This document shows, in pieces, positions 30,919 to 43,007 of a stretch of 64,000 nucleotides of DNA (position 1 is its first letter; every line of letters begins with the position of its first letter). Origin of the DNA: Phenylobacterium sp. (GTDB lineage: Bacteria > Pseudomonadota > Alphaproteobacteria > Caulobacterales > Caulobacteraceae); NCBI RefSeq assembly GCF_030679875.1, contig NZ_JAUXSP010000002.1, positions 186,001 through 250,000 of the forward strand, read 5' to 3'. The notes under the pieces are model-generated. The model was not told where the DNA came from. It worked only from the letters and a program-made list of their open reading frames with translations, and searched no databases. A program made the position numbers and the translations under genes.

Positions 30919-31751
30919 GCCTGCCCCACAGCCCCTGGGTCGAGGCGGGCGGCGACTTCGCCATCGGCCTGCGCCCTATTCCCGCCGCCGCCTGGCTGGA
31001 GGGCGGCGAGGACGATCCTGCCGGCCGCAAGGACCCGTTGATCGCCAAGTCCCCTGCGATCGTCTGGGGCGAGACGCCTGGCTCGCGTCCCGGTCAGGCT
31101 GAGGTCCTGGCCCTGATCGATGCGGTGCGGGGACAACAGGGCGGGGAGGCGGGCCTGCCGCCCCTGCTGGCGGCGGCCCGCAGGGTGCCGGACGATCTCT
31201 GCCTGATGGAGCCACGGGACGGAGTCTGGCGGCTGACCGCGCTCAGCCTGTGCGCGCCGAGTTTTTTCACCGCAGAGGCCGCCCTGGGGCGAAGCCTGGC
31301 CGAATTGCATGCTCCGGTCGATGGCTTCGCCGCACGGTTCGGCGGGCGGCTGGAGCGCGTCTTTGCAGGTCTGCGGCCGGACCTGATCCTGGAGCGCCGC
31401 AACTGGACGGTGGTGAACACCGACGCTCTCTTCACGCCGGACTCTGCGCCGATCCGCGCTGAGATTCCCTACATCCCCGTCCAAGAGGCCGGCCGGGCTC
31501 TCCACCTGCGGGTGGAGCGCCAGACCCTGCGCCGCCTTCCCGCCACCGGCGGCGCCCTGTTCACCATCCGCATCTGGCGCGCGCCCCTGGAGACCCTGGA
31601 TCAGGACCCGGAGCGCCTGGCGGCCTTCGCCAGGGCCTGGCGGGGCGCTACGGCAGAGTTTCGCAATTACAAGGGGTTCGCCTCCTACGACACCTTGGTC
31701 GAGGGGTTTCTTCGCGCAAGAGGAGAATCCTACAGCGTTAACGAGGTGTAA
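30915..31751 (+). CDS. DUF3445, heme-dependent oxidative N-demethylase family
   Basis: A 278-residue soluble protein matching DUF3445, a family that includes heme-dependent oxidative N-demethylases related to dimethylamine breakdown. Typical segments are L-M-E-P-R-D-G-V-W-R-L-T-A, the H-A-P-V motif in L-H-A-P-V-D-G-F, V-N-T-D-A-L-F, L-H-L-R-V-E-R-Q-T-L-R-R-L-P and T-I-R-I-W. The GTG at 30915 overlaps the VanZ stop, so the pair is co-translated. The enzyme's substrate here is unknown. Confidence 0.87.
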   Translation: MSLPHSPWVEAGGDFAIGLRPIPAAAWLEGGEDDPAGRKDPLIAKSPAIVWGETPGSRPGQAEVLALIDAVRGQQGGEAGLPPLLAAARRVPDDLCLMEPRDGVWRLTALSLCAPSFFTAEAALGRSLAELHAPVDGFAARFGGRLERVFAGLRPDLILERRNWTVVNTDALFTPDSAPIRAEIPYIPVQEAGRALHLRVERQTLRRLPATGGALFTIRIWRAPLETLDQDPERLAAFARAWRGATAEFRNYKGFASYDTLVEGFLRARGESYSVNEV

Positions 31752-31782
31752 ACGCGCAGCGTGCGGGCGAGGGAGTTTCGCT

Positions 31783-32523
31783 ATGCGTACGTGTACAGTT
31801 TCGTCGATCATCGCCGCCCTGGGCTTGGCCCTGGCCCTGTCCGCCTGCGATGAGCAGCCGCCCAAGCCGCCCTTCGCGGACAAGTCGGCCCCGACCGCCG
31901 CCGCCCCGTCCACTGAGGCGGCGTCCGGTCAGGGCGCCGCGCCGCTGACCCTGCCGCCGCCGGCTCAGGCGGCCAACTGTTGCGCCTGTCCGCCTGCCGC
32001 CGCCGCCTGCCCGGACGCCAAGCCCGCGAAGACCGCCAAGGCGCCGGCCAAGCCCGCCACCCGACAACGGGCTGCGCCGGTCCGCCAGGCCGCCCGCGCC
32101 CCTGCGCCCCGCCAGCCTGCGCCCCGACATCCCGCCCCGGCCCCCCGCGACTACGCCCATCAGGCGCCGCGGACGGGCCATCAGCAGGACTATCGCCGCT
32201 ACCAGGGCCCCGATATCGCCACCCGCGGCGGCTATGAGCGCCGGGCGGACGCCTACCAGGGCCACCAAGAACAGTATCGGGGCCAGGCCTACCGCGAGGA
32301 TCGCTACGCCTACGCGCCGCCGCCGCCGCCGCAAGTGCGGGGCTATGCCGAGCAGCATCAGTCCTACAGCGAACATCGCAGCTATTCGCAGCAATCCAGC
32401 GGCTACGCCCATGGGGTCGCCGCCGGTCCCTGTTGCGCCGGCCCGCCGGTCCAGGCCGCTGGCCGGGATTCCGGCGGCTATCTCACCTGGCCCGGCAAGC
32501 GCCCGCCTGCGCCCTACTACTGA
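31783..32523 (+). CDS. Low-complexity putative lipoprotein (Pro/Ala/Tyr/His-rich)
   Basis: A 246-residue predicted lipoprotein of unknown function. The lipobox is L-S-A-C with C22, followed by aspartate. The mature protein is low complexity: an alanine/proline section with cysteine pairs (N-C-C-A-C-P-P), a lysine/alanine section, repeated P-A-P-R-Q-P-A-P-R, then a tyrosine/glutamine/arginine/histidine-rich section (Y-R-R-Y, Y-R-G-Q-A-Y-R-E-D-R-Y-A-Y) with a five-proline run, and a second C-C pair near the end. This suggests an extended envelope protein that may be disulfide-linked. Codon use is native. Confidence 0.78.
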   Translation: MRTCTVSSIIAALGLALALSACDEQPPKPPFADKSAPTAAAPSTEAASGQGAAPLTLPPPAQAANCCACPPAAAACPDAKPAKTAKAPAKPATRQRAAPVRQAARAPAPRQPAPRHPAPAPRDYAHQAPRTGHQQDYRRYQGPDIATRGGYERRADAYQGHQEQYRGQAYREDRYAYAPPPPPQVRGYAEQHQSYSEHRSYSQQSSGYAHGVAAGPCCAGPPVQAAGRDSGGYLTWPGKRPPAPYY

Positions 32524-32569
32524 GCCGCCGGGCTCTCACATCGATCCGTATTCCCGGGGGGGAAAAACT

Positions 32570-32680
32570 ATGAGAATGCGTTCGCCGAGCGGCCCTTGGT
32601 TCAAGTGGTACGAGGTGGTGGCTTTCGTCGCCTTTGGCAGCGTGGCCCTGGTCCTGGCCAAGCTCGGCATGGTGTTCTGA
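32570..32680 (+). CDS. Small single-pass membrane protein, 36 aa
   Basis: A 36-residue frame with ATG and TGA. It has a short basic head (M-R-M-R-S-P-S-G-P-W-F-K-W-Y), then a single membrane helix (V-V-A-F-V-A-F-G-S-V-A-L-V-L-A) and a short tail. It lies 46 bases after the lipoprotein on the same strand, behind a purine-rich GGGGGGGAAAAA. The K-W-Y-E head and strong GC3 favour a real gene. The function is unknown. Confidence 0.65.
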   Translation: MRMRSPSGPWFKWYEVVAFVAFGSVALVLAKLGMVF

Positions 32681-32684
32681 GGCC

Positions 32685-34112
32685 TCAGTTCCAGAGGGCC
32701 GGACGGCGGTCCTTCCAGGGCTGTTCCTTCTCCAGCTGGCCGGCCAGGCGATAGAGGGTCGCTTCGTCGGCGAAGCGGCCGGTGAACATCATGCCCACGG
32801 GCAGGCCCTCGTCCGACTCCCAAAGCGGCACGGACATGGACGGCTGGCCGGTGAAGTTGGCCGGCGGGGTGGTGGCGTAGGTGGCCGCCTGGCGCTTATC
32901 GAACTCCCGGGTGTCGGCCATGTTGGGGTCGAGCCAGTCGATCCGGGGCGCCGGCGTGCTCATCACCGGGGTCAGATAGACATCGAAGGCCTCGAAAGCC
33001 GACAGGATCTGCCGGTTCATCAGCCGCAGCTGCTGGAAGCCCCAGAAGGCCTGCTGACCGTTCAGACGCTTGCCGGCCTCGTAGCCGCGCCGCGCCAGGG
33101 GACCCAGCTCATCGTCGCCGGGCTCACGGCCCAACTTCTCCACCCAGCGGGCGACATTGGCTGAGAAGTTCGACGCACTGGCCAGGCTCTGGGCCCGGTA
33201 GAGCTGACGGTAGTCGACGCCCAGCCCCTGCTCGAACACCTCGTGGCCCAAGCCCTCCAACAGCTCGACCGTGCGCATCAGGTGGGCGAGCATCTCGTCG
33301 GGGACGGGCCGGCCGCTGGGGGTCTCCGCCGACCAGGCGATGCGCAGGCGCCCGGGGCTCTTTTGCACCTCCGCCAGATAGGGGCCGTCCTTGGCCGGAG
33401 CCTGGAAAGGATCTCCCGCCTGGGGATAGCCTGTGGCGTCCAGCATGGCGGCGGAGTCGCGCACGGTGCGGCTGACCACATGGTGGACCGAAAAGCCCAG
33501 CGCGCCGTCGACCACCTCGCAGATCGGGGTCCGGTCCCGGGTGATCTTCATGCCGAACAGACCGCAGCAGGCGGCGGGAATGCGGATCGAACCCAGGCCA
33601 TCGCTGGCGTGGGCCAGGGGGACGAGGCCGGCCGCCGTGGCCGAGGCCGCGCCGCCAGACGAGCCGCCGGAGATGTGATCGGGGTTCCAGGGGTTGCGGC
33701 AGGCGCCCAGCTGATCGGAATTGGTCACCCCGGGAATGCCGAATTCCGGCGTGTTGGACTTGCCCAGCAGGACGACGCCGGCGGCGCGGTAGCGGGCGAC
33801 CAGTTCGCTGTCGGTCTCATCGGCGGCCACCTGGGCGAACCGGCTGCCCGAGGTGCGGGGCCAGCCCTTCACCTGGGCGCCCAGGTCCTTGATCAGGAAG
33901 GGCACGCCCTTGAAAGGCCCGTCGGGCAGGTCGCCTGCGGCGGTGGTCCGGGCCTCGTCATAGGCCTTGTGGACGACGGCGTTGAGGACGCCGTTGTGCC
34001 GTTCGACCCGCTCGATGGCGGCCTCGACCAGTTCTGCGGGGCTGACCTCGCCCTTGGCGACCAGGGCGGCGAGCCCCAGCCCGTCATGCTCGGCATATTC
34101 GGTGAAGGCCAT
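32685..34112 (-). CDS. Amidase (amidase signature family)
   Basis: A 475-residue amidase. The Ser-cisSer-Lys triad is intact: K75 in F-L-I-K-D-L, the cis-serine in G-G-S-S-G-G (about 151-152) and the nucleophile S175 in D-G-L-G-S-I-R-I-P-A. It has no signal peptide. The substrate is unknown; annotation as GatA is unlikely because no gatB or gatC is nearby and its C-terminus matches general amidases (V-G-M-M-F-T-G-R-F-A-D-E). It starts at ATG 34112, downstream of gyrB. Confidence 0.92.
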   Translation of the reverse strand: MAFTEYAEHDGLGLAALVAKGEVSPAELVEAAIERVERHNGVLNAVVHKAYDEARTTAAGDLPDGPFKGVPFLIKDLGAQVKGWPRTSGSRFAQVAADETDSELVARYRAAGVVLLGKSNTPEFGIPGVTNSDQLGACRNPWNPDHISGGSSGGAASATAAGLVPLAHASDGLGSIRIPAACCGLFGMKITRDRTPICEVVDGALGFSVHHVVSRTVRDSAAMLDATGYPQAGDPFQAPAKDGPYLAEVQKSPGRLRIAWSAETPSGRPVPDEMLAHLMRTVELLEGLGHEVFEQGLGVDYRQLYRAQSLASASNFSANVARWVEKLGREPGDDELGPLARRGYEAGKRLNGQQAFWGFQQLRLMNRQILSAFEAFDVYLTPVMSTPAPRIDWLDPNMADTREFDKRQAATYATTPPANFTGQPSMSVPLWESDEGLPVGMMFTGRFADEATLYRLAGQLEKEQPWKDRRPALWN

Positions 34113-34133
34113 GGCCCAACTCCCTGCCGGTTC

Positions 34134-34159
34134 CCGGCTCTTGTTTCCTCAAGAGCCGG
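34134..34159. terminator. Hairpin after gyrB
   Basis: CCGGCTCTTG (34134-34143) pairs perfectly with CAAGAGCCGG (34150-34159) around a six-base loop. It lies between the gyrB stop (34203) and the amidase start and has no clear T run, so it may terminate gyrB mRNA or protect its 3' end. Confidence 0.5.
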
Positions 34160-34202
34160 AGAGTTCAGGAGATGGCGCGGCCTGTCCAGGCCTGGGGGGG
34201 GG

Positions 34203-37794
<3,592 letters not shown>

Positions 37795-37945
37795 GCACGG
37801 CTCATAGCGGGTTTCGCGGGCGCGCGCGAAGCCTCCGGCTGACCAGGCCCTGGCTCGATCCGTGAGCCAGCAGACCTGCCACCTCAGACAGCGCCCTCGG
37901 GCCGGCGCCTTGCGGCGGGCGCCAGGCTTGAGATAGCGGTGCGTC

Positions 37946-38584
37946 ATGACCCGTGGCGCCCCCCTGTTTGAGCCGTCTCCGCCGCAGGGCCGCGCTGACC
38001 GGGGGATGGTGGCGGCGGTCCTGGGCGCCCATGGCGCCAGCTGCTTCACCGGCTGGGACTTGGGTGAGGCTGATCTCGCGGATCTGGATCTGGCGGGATG
38101 CGTCTTCGCCCGGTGCCGGGCCGGCCGCGCCAGCTTCGCCAACGCCGACCTCACTGAGGGCCGGTTCGAGGCCTGTGACCTCAACAACACCAATTGGCGC
38201 GGCGCGCGGCTGGCGGCGGCCCATCTGGCGGACTGCAAGCTGACCGGCGCGCAGTTCCGGGAGGTCAGCGCGCTTGGACTGACCTTCGCCCGGTGCCTGC
38301 TGGTGAACGCCTATCTGCGGGGGGTGAGCTTTCGCAAGGCCGAGTGCGAGGCCCTGGATCTGCAGGGCGCCGATCTGGCCGGATGCGATTTCCGAGAGGC
38401 GGTCCTGCTGGACTGCAATCTTCGGGACGCCCACCTGGCCGAGGCCCGCTTCGAGGCCGCCGATCTGAGGGGCGCCGACCTGGGCGATCTGCGGCTGTCC
38501 GACGCCAGCCGGTTCCGGGGCGCCTTCATCTCCAAGGCCCAGGCGGCCCAGCTCCTGATCGGGCTGGGCCTGAAGGTGGTTTGA
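37946..38584 (+). CDS. Pentapeptide-repeat protein (Qnr/MfpA-like shape)
   Basis: A 212-residue protein built mostly of A(D/N)LxX-type pentapeptide repeats from about residue 38 to 185 (for example [39 protein letters not shown]). This predicts a right-handed quadrilateral beta helix. A hydrophobic C-terminal helix ([10 protein letters not shown]) resembles the dimerisation helix of Qnr/MfpA DNA mimics. It lies on the plus strand between recF and dnaN, a few hundred bases from gyrB. A gyrase-related role is an inference from fold and location. Confidence 0.88.
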   Translation: MTRGAPLFEPSPPQGRADRGMVAAVLGAHGASCFTGWDLGEADLADLDLAGCVFARCRAGRASFANADLTEGRFEACDLNNTNWRGARLAAAHLADCKLTGAQFREVSALGLTFARCLLVNAYLRGVSFRKAECEALDLQGADLAGCDFREAVLLDCNLRDAHLAEARFEAADLRGADLGDLRLSDASRFRGAFISKAQAAQLLIGLGLKVV

Positions 38585-38594
38585 GGGCGGGCCT

Positions 38595-39713
38595 TTAGAC
38601 CCGCAAGGGCATCAGCACGTACTGAACGTCGCTGTCGGCGGGATCGAGGACCAGGGCCGGATCGTTGGGGCCGCCAAAGCGGAACTCGGCCTCCGGCGCC
38701 GTGATCTGGTCGGTGACGTCCAGGATATAGCGGGCGTTGAAGGACAGCTCGAAAGCCTCACCGGAATAGTCGGCCTCGATCTCCTCAACCGCCTGGCCGG
38801 CCTCCATGTTGCGGACCGTCAGGATGATGCGCCCGGGCTCGATGGCCATGCGCACCGAACGGCTCTTCTCGGCCGAGATGGTGGCGACCCGGTCGACGGC
38901 CTTGGCGAACAGCTTGTTGTCCACCCGCAGGATGCGGTCGTTGTCCTTGGGGATCACCCGGCCGTAGTCGGGGAAGGAGCCATCGATGACCTTGGAGGTC
39001 AGGGCCGTGGCGCCCAGCTCGAAGCGCACCTTCTGGGGGGAAAGCTGCAGATCGATCTGCTCGCCGGCGTCGTCCAGCAGGCGCCGCGCCTCGCCGATGG
39101 TCTTGCGGGGCACGATGACGCCCGGCGCGCCCACGGAGCCCTCTGGCGCCGGCATTTCGGCGAGCGCCAGGCGGTGGCCGTCGGTGGCCACGGCGCGCAG
39201 CTTCTGGACCCCGCCATCATTGACCACGTGCAGATAGAGGCCGTTCAGATAGTAGCGGGTCTCTTCGGTGGAGATGGCGAAGCGGGTCTTGTCGATCAGC
39301 CGGATGAGTTCGTTGACATCGACGCCGATCCGGGCCGACAGGCCCTCGGCCGACATGACCGGGAAATCCCCGGCCGGCAGCACCGGCAGGTTGAATCGCG
39401 AGCGGCCCGCCTGGACGGTCAGGCGGGGGTCTTCGCCGGTGAAGCTCAAGGAGACATCAGCCCCCTCCGGCAGCTTGCGGACGATTTCATAGAGGGTGTG
39501 GGCCGGCGCGGTGATCTGGCCCGGTTGGTCGACCTGGGCCAGGGCCTCGTCGGTGATCTCCAGGTCCAGGTCCGTGGCCGAGAAACTCAGTCGCTCACCC
39601 TCGGCCGAGAGCAGCACATTGGACAGGATCGGGATCGTGTTGCGCCGCTCGACGGCGCTTTGCACATGACCCAGCGCCTTGAGGAGCGCCGCCCGTTCGA
39701 TCGTCAGCTTCAT
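38595..39713 (-). CDS. dnaN: DNA polymerase III beta sliding clamp
   Basis: A 372-residue processivity clamp, normal in length, made of three topologically alike domains. It starts M-K-L-T-I-E-R-A-A-L-L-K-A-L and ends with the canonical V-L-M-P-L-R-V. N-T-I-P-I-L-S-N-V-L-L and the hydrophobic-cleft segment near the C-terminus are conserved. It is separated from recF and gyrB only by the pentapeptide-repeat gene, which lies opposite and ends 10 bases before it. Confidence 0.97.
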   Translation of the reverse strand: MKLTIERAALLKALGHVQSAVERRNTIPILSNVLLSAEGERLSFSATDLDLEITDEALAQVDQPGQITAPAHTLYEIVRKLPEGADVSLSFTGEDPRLTVQAGRSRFNLPVLPAGDFPVMSAEGLSARIGVDVNELIRLIDKTRFAISTEETRYYLNGLYLHVVNDGGVQKLRAVATDGHRLALAEMPAPEGSVGAPGVIVPRKTIGEARRLLDDAGEQIDLQLSPQKVRFELGATALTSKVIDGSFPDYGRVIPKDNDRILRVDNKLFAKAVDRVATISAEKSRSVRMAIEPGRIILTVRNMEAGQAVEEIEADYSGEAFELSFNARYILDVTDQITAPEAEFRFGGPNDPALVLDPADSDVQYVLMPLRV

Positions 39714-39842
39714 GATTCCGTCCGAACCTCCCTGCGCCGGCGAGACGATTCGCCCGCGCCCCCCGGGTGGAGGGGACTTGGGACTTTACTCATTTGGTCA
39801 GCCTGCGAAAGCCCTGGCGGGGCCGAACAGGCCGGTTCCGCC

Positions 39843-40463
39843 TCAGGCCTTGGTGTCGACAGCGCCGCCGGCCTCTTCGGCCTCGCCCGCGGCATAGGGG
39901 TTGGCGCCGGCGCTCTCAGTGGGCGGGGGCGCCAGATCAGCGCCCGAGCCCTTGGCGGCCACCACCACCATGGCCGGGCGCACGATGCGGCCAAACAGCT
40001 CATAGCCACTCTGCAAGGTTTGCAGGACCCCGCCTGCGCCCACGTCGGCGGCGGGCTGCTCCATCATGGCCTGATGTTTGTGCGGATCGAACTTCTCGCC
40101 CCGGGGGGGCTCGATCTTCTTCAGGCCATTGCCTTCGAAGGCGGTCTGAAGCGCCTTCTCGGTCATCTCGACGCCCAGCACGAAATTCTTCACGGCCGGA
40201 TCGTCCAGGTCGGCCGGCGCAGCGGCCGTGGCCCGGGACAGGTTGTCGGCCGCGCCCAGCAGATCGCGGGCGAACTTCTGGATGGCGTACGCCCGGGCGT
40301 CATTGGCCTCGCGCTCGGCGCGGCGCTTGGTGTTTTCGGCCTCGGCGGCGAAGCGCAGCACCTGTTCCTTCAGGGAGGCGTTCTCGGCCTTCAGGGCCTC
40401 CAGCATCTCGATGGCGGCGTCGGCGACGGCCTCGGTTTCAGCCGGCGTGTGATCGTCGGACAT
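39843..40463 (-). CDS. grpE: Nucleotide exchange factor GrpE
   Basis: A 206-residue co-chaperone that releases ADP from DnaK. A coiled-coil region (L-K-A-E-N-A-S-L-K-E-Q-V-L-R-F-A-A-E-A-E-N) leads to R-A-E-R-E-A-N-D-A and the beta-wing signature around V-E-M-T-E-K-A-L and F-D-P-H-K-H-Q-A-M-M, then V-L-Q-T-L-Q-S-G-Y-E-L. The C-terminal ~30 residues are an alanine/glycine-rich tail. It follows hrcA by 11 bases, as in Caulobacter. Confidence 0.95.
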   Translation of the reverse strand: MSDDHTPAETEAVADAAIEMLEALKAENASLKEQVLRFAAEAENTKRRAEREANDARAYAIQKFARDLLGAADNLSRATAAAPADLDDPAVKNFVLGVEMTEKALQTAFEGNGLKKIEPPRGEKFDPHKHQAMMEQPAADVGAGGVLQTLQSGYELFGRIVRPAMVVVAAKGSGADLAPPPTESAGANPYAAGEAEEAGGAVDTKA

Positions 40464-40474
40464 TCTCTAGTTCC

Positions 40475-41542
40475 TTACGCATTCATCACCTGGCCCAGCA
40501 CCTTGGCGGTGTAGTCCACCAAGGGGATGATCCGGGCATAGTTCAGGCGGGTCGGGCCGATCACCCCGATCGCGCCCAGCACCTTCTGTCGACCCGTCAT
40601 ATAGGGCGCGGCGATCACGGAGGAACCCGAAAGCGAAAACAGACGGGTTTCTGCGCCGATGAAAATGCGCACCCCTTGCGCCTCGCGCACCCCGTCCAGC
40701 AGGCCGATCAGCTGTTCCTTCTGCTCCAGATCGTCGAACAGCATGCGAACCCGCTCCAGATCCTCGAGCGCGTCGCGATCCCCCAGAAGGTTGGCCCGGC
40801 CGCGCACGATCAGGGCTCGGTTGGCGCCGTCGCCGCCGCCCCAGGCGGCGAGACCGTCCTCCACCAAGCGGGCGGCCTTGGCGTCCAGCTCCCGGCGAGA
40901 CCGGTCCAGGTCGAGGCTGACCTCGCTACGGGCGTCGTCCAGGGTCTTGCCGCGGAGCTTGGTGTTGAGGAAGTTGGAGGCCTCCTGCAGGGAGGACGGG
41001 GTGACCCCGGCGCCGAGGGCCATGAGCCGGTTCTCCACGGTGCCATCCTCGAACACCATGATGGCCAGGGCCTGATCGCCGCCCAGGGCGACGAACTCCA
41101 CATGCTTGACCTCGGCGTCGCGCACCGGGGTCACGACCACGCCCGCTCCCCCCGCGAGGCCTGACAGCAGCGATGAGGCCTCATTGAGGGCCTCCTCGAA
41201 GCTGCGCCCCTGGACCCGAAGCCTGGTTTCGATCAGGCGGCGCTCGTCCTCGCCCACATCGCCGACCTCCAGGAGGCCGTCGACGAACAGGCGCAGGCCT
41301 GCATGGGTCGGCAGCCGCCCGGCGCTGGAATGAGGGGCGCCCAGCAGGCCGAGCTGGGTCAGATCCTGCATGGTGTTGCGGATCGAGGCCGGGGAGAGGG
41401 AAACGCCCCCCCGGGACAGGGTTCGTGAGCCGACCGGGTCGCCGGTGTCGAGATAGCTCTCAACGATGCGGCGGAAAATGTCGCGCGCCCGCTCGTCCAG
41501 TTCGGCGAGCGAGGGCCCGCGGGAGAGCAGTGGTGTGTTCAC
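40475..41542 (-). CDS. hrcA: Heat-inducible transcription repressor HrcA
   Basis: A 355-residue repressor. The N-terminal winged helix includes [14 protein letters not shown] and [18 protein letters not shown], then [15 protein letters not shown], which are diagnostic. The GAF-like C-terminal domain ends [18 protein letters not shown]. In Caulobacter HrcA acts on groESL through CIRCE. No CIRCE element is seen upstream of hrcA here, so self-repression through CIRCE is not supported. It is divergent from rph. Confidence 0.96.
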   Translation of the reverse strand: MNTPLLSRGPSLAELDERARDIFRRIVESYLDTGDPVGSRTLSRGGVSLSPASIRNTMQDLTQLGLLGAPHSSAGRLPTHAGLRLFVDGLLEVGDVGEDERRLIETRLRVQGRSFEEALNEASSLLSGLAGGAGVVVTPVRDAEVKHVEFVALGGDQALAIMVFEDGTVENRLMALGAGVTPSSLQEASNFLNTKLRGKTLDDARSEVSLDLDRSRRELDAKAARLVEDGLAAWGGGDGANRALIVRGRANLLGDRDALEDLERVRMLFDDLEQKEQLIGLLDGVREAQGVRIFIGAETRLFSLSGSSVIAAPYMTGRQKVLGAIGVIGPTRLNYARIIPLVDYTAKVLGQVMNA

Positions 41543-41692
41543 GTTCTGACGGCCGGAGCCTTCACCTGTTGCGGGGGCCCATGGACGGGCGGTTCAGTTT
41601 TAGGATAAGCGCGCGCCACGGCCGTGCAAGTGACGCGGCGCCTTGACGGTATCGATACCACGCCGTCACCGACCTCAGGAAAGGTTCTCGCC

Positions 41693-42409
41693 ATGCGCCC
41701 CTCGCAACGCGCCCCCGACATGCTGCGCGCCGTGACCCTCGAGACCGGGGTGAACCGCTATGCCGAAGGCTCCTGCCTCGTCTCCTTTGGCCACACCAAG
41801 GTGCTGGTCACCGCCAGCCTGGAGGAGGGCGTGCCCCCCTTCCTGCGCGGCCGTGGCCAGGGCTGGGTGACGGCGGAGTACGGCATGCTGCCGCGGGCCA
41901 CCCACACCCGGGGCCGCCGGGAGGCCGCTCAGGGCAAGCAGTCGGGCCGCACCCAGGAGATCCAGCGTCTGATCGGTCGCTCCCTGCGCGCCGTCACCGA
42001 TATGAAGGCCCTGGGCGAGCGGCAGATCTCCCTCGACTGTGACGTCATCCAGGCCGACGGCGGCACCCGGACGGCCTCGATCACCGGCGCCTGGGTCGCC
42101 CTGCGCCTGGCCACCCGCTACCTGATGGACGAAGGCGTGATCACCGCTGACCCGATCCTCGACCAGGTGGCCGCCGTCAGCTGTGGGGTCCACCAGGACC
42201 TCCCGGTGCTCGACCTGGACTACGAGGAGGATTCCGACGCCGAGGCCGACGCCAACTTCGTGCTCACGGGGGTGGGCGACATTGTCGAGATCCAGGCCAC
42301 CGGCGAGAAGCGCGGCTTTACGCAAGGTGAGTTCGACGCCCTGTTCGGCCTGGCCCGCAAGGGCATGGACGAGCTGTTCGCCCTGCAGCTGGCCGCCGTC
42401 GCCCGTTAA
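41693..42409 (+). CDS. rph: Ribonuclease PH
   Basis: A 238-residue phosphorolytic 3'-5' exoribonuclease for tRNA 3' trimming. The family start [10 protein letters not shown], the segment [10 protein letters not shown], the strongly conserved [14 protein letters not shown] and [12 protein letters not shown] are present. The length is typical. The ATG at 41693 is chosen because it begins the conserved domain; an upstream extension crosses a perfect GGTATCGATACC palindrome (41648-41659). A hairpin terminator follows the stop. Confidence 0.96.
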   Translation: MRPSQRAPDMLRAVTLETGVNRYAEGSCLVSFGHTKVLVTASLEEGVPPFLRGRGQGWVTAEYGMLPRATHTRGRREAAQGKQSGRTQEIQRLIGRSLRAVTDMKALGERQISLDCDVIQADGGTRTASITGAWVALRLATRYLMDEGVITADPILDQVAAVSCGVHQDLPVLDLDYEEDSDAEADANFVLTGVGDIVEIQATGEKRGFTQGEFDALFGLARKGMDELFALQLAAVAR

Positions 42410-42427
42410 GCTGGGCGCCAGACGCAA

Positions 42428-42461
42428 AACGGCCGGGTGCGGGGTTCCGCATCCGGCCGTT
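42428..42461. terminator. Terminator hairpin after rph
   Basis: AACGGCCGGGTGCGG pairs with CCGCATCCGGCCGTT through a 15-pair stem with a single G-T wobble and a GGTT loop, 18 bases after the rph stop. The run AAAA before it and TT after it make it usable in both directions. It also lies downstream of the small gene on the minus strand. Confidence 0.75.
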
Positions 42462-42501
42462 CTGGTATCCTGAACCTCACTGAGGCCGAAGGGGGTGAAC
42501 C

Positions 42502-42609
42502 CTAGAGGCCGATCAGCAGGTCGCGCTGGGCCGAAGGCGGCATGCGAGCCAGTTCATTGGCCAGCGGCGCCATCCAGCGGGCCAGGAAGCGTTCGATCGC
42601 TGCAAACAT
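42502..42609 (-). CDS. Small protein, 35 aa, amphipathic, DUF1127-like flavour
   Basis: A 35-residue frame with an ATG at 42609 behind AAGGGACAG and a TAG stop. The composition is amphipathic helix-like (F-A-A-I-E-R-F-L-A-R-W-M-A-P-L-A-N-E-L-A-R-M). The E-L-A-R-M section loosely recalls the DUF1127 small proteins of alphaproteobacteria, but the diagnostic ending is missing. It is isolated between the rph terminator and the XRE gene. Confidence 0.55.
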   Translation of the reverse strand: MFAAIERFLARWMAPLANELARMPPSAQRDLLIGL

Positions 42610-42758
42610 GTTCTGTCCCTTTGTGCAGTGCAAAATGTTGCATCGCACATAGGCCTGAGGGCGTTGCTCCGCAACGCTATCGGCACAAAAACTGACAGCT
42701 GCGATGCGAGATCACGGGGATGTGTTGTCGCGACGCAACATTCTTCCCTGCTGGCCCC

Positions 42759-42995
42759 TTAGTCCTCCTCGCCAAAGCCCTCATCTCCCGGCCCGGGCTC
42801 ATAGTGCAGCAGGTCCCCGGGCTGGCAGTCGAGCTCGCGGCACAGGGCGGCCAGGGTCGAGAAGCGCACGGCCCTGGCCTTGCCGGTCTTGAGGATGGAC
42901 AGGTTGGCGATGGTGACGCCGACCCGGTCGGCCAGTTCGGTCAGCGACATGCGCCGTTCCAGCAGCACGCGATCAAGAAGCACGCGGATTGGCAC
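42759..42995 (-). CDS. XRE-family regulator (YozG-like HTH)
   Basis: A 78-residue DNA-binding protein consisting almost only of a helix-turn-helix: M-S-L-T-E-L-A-D-R-V-G-V-T-I-A-N-L-S-I-L-K at residues 16-36, then F-S-T-L-A-A-L-C-R-E-L-D-C-Q-P-G-D-L-L, typical of the YozG group. It lies 12 bases after a DUF2975 membrane protein. That pair is recurrent in bacteria and is thought to form a membrane protein plus regulator module of unknown signal. Confidence 0.92.
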   Translation of the reverse strand: MPIRVLLDRVLLERRMSLTELADRVGVTIANLSILKTGKARAVRFSTLAALCRELDCQPGDLLHYEPGPGDEGFGEED

Positions 42996-43007
42996 TCTAG
43001 GCGCTCC

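Noticed and set aside
31738..31752. CtrA-like site (TTAA-N7-TAAA) before the lipoprotein gene
   Set aside because: The second half is TAAA rather than TTAA and the first half lies in the last codons of the DUF3445 gene. One imperfect match is not enough.
41543..41692. CIRCE element or sigma-32 promoter at hrcA/rph
   Set aside because: No TTAGCACTC-N9-GAGTGCTAA repeat is present, and no convincing heat-shock -35/-10 pair could be read. Only a GGTATCGATACC palindrome is seen.
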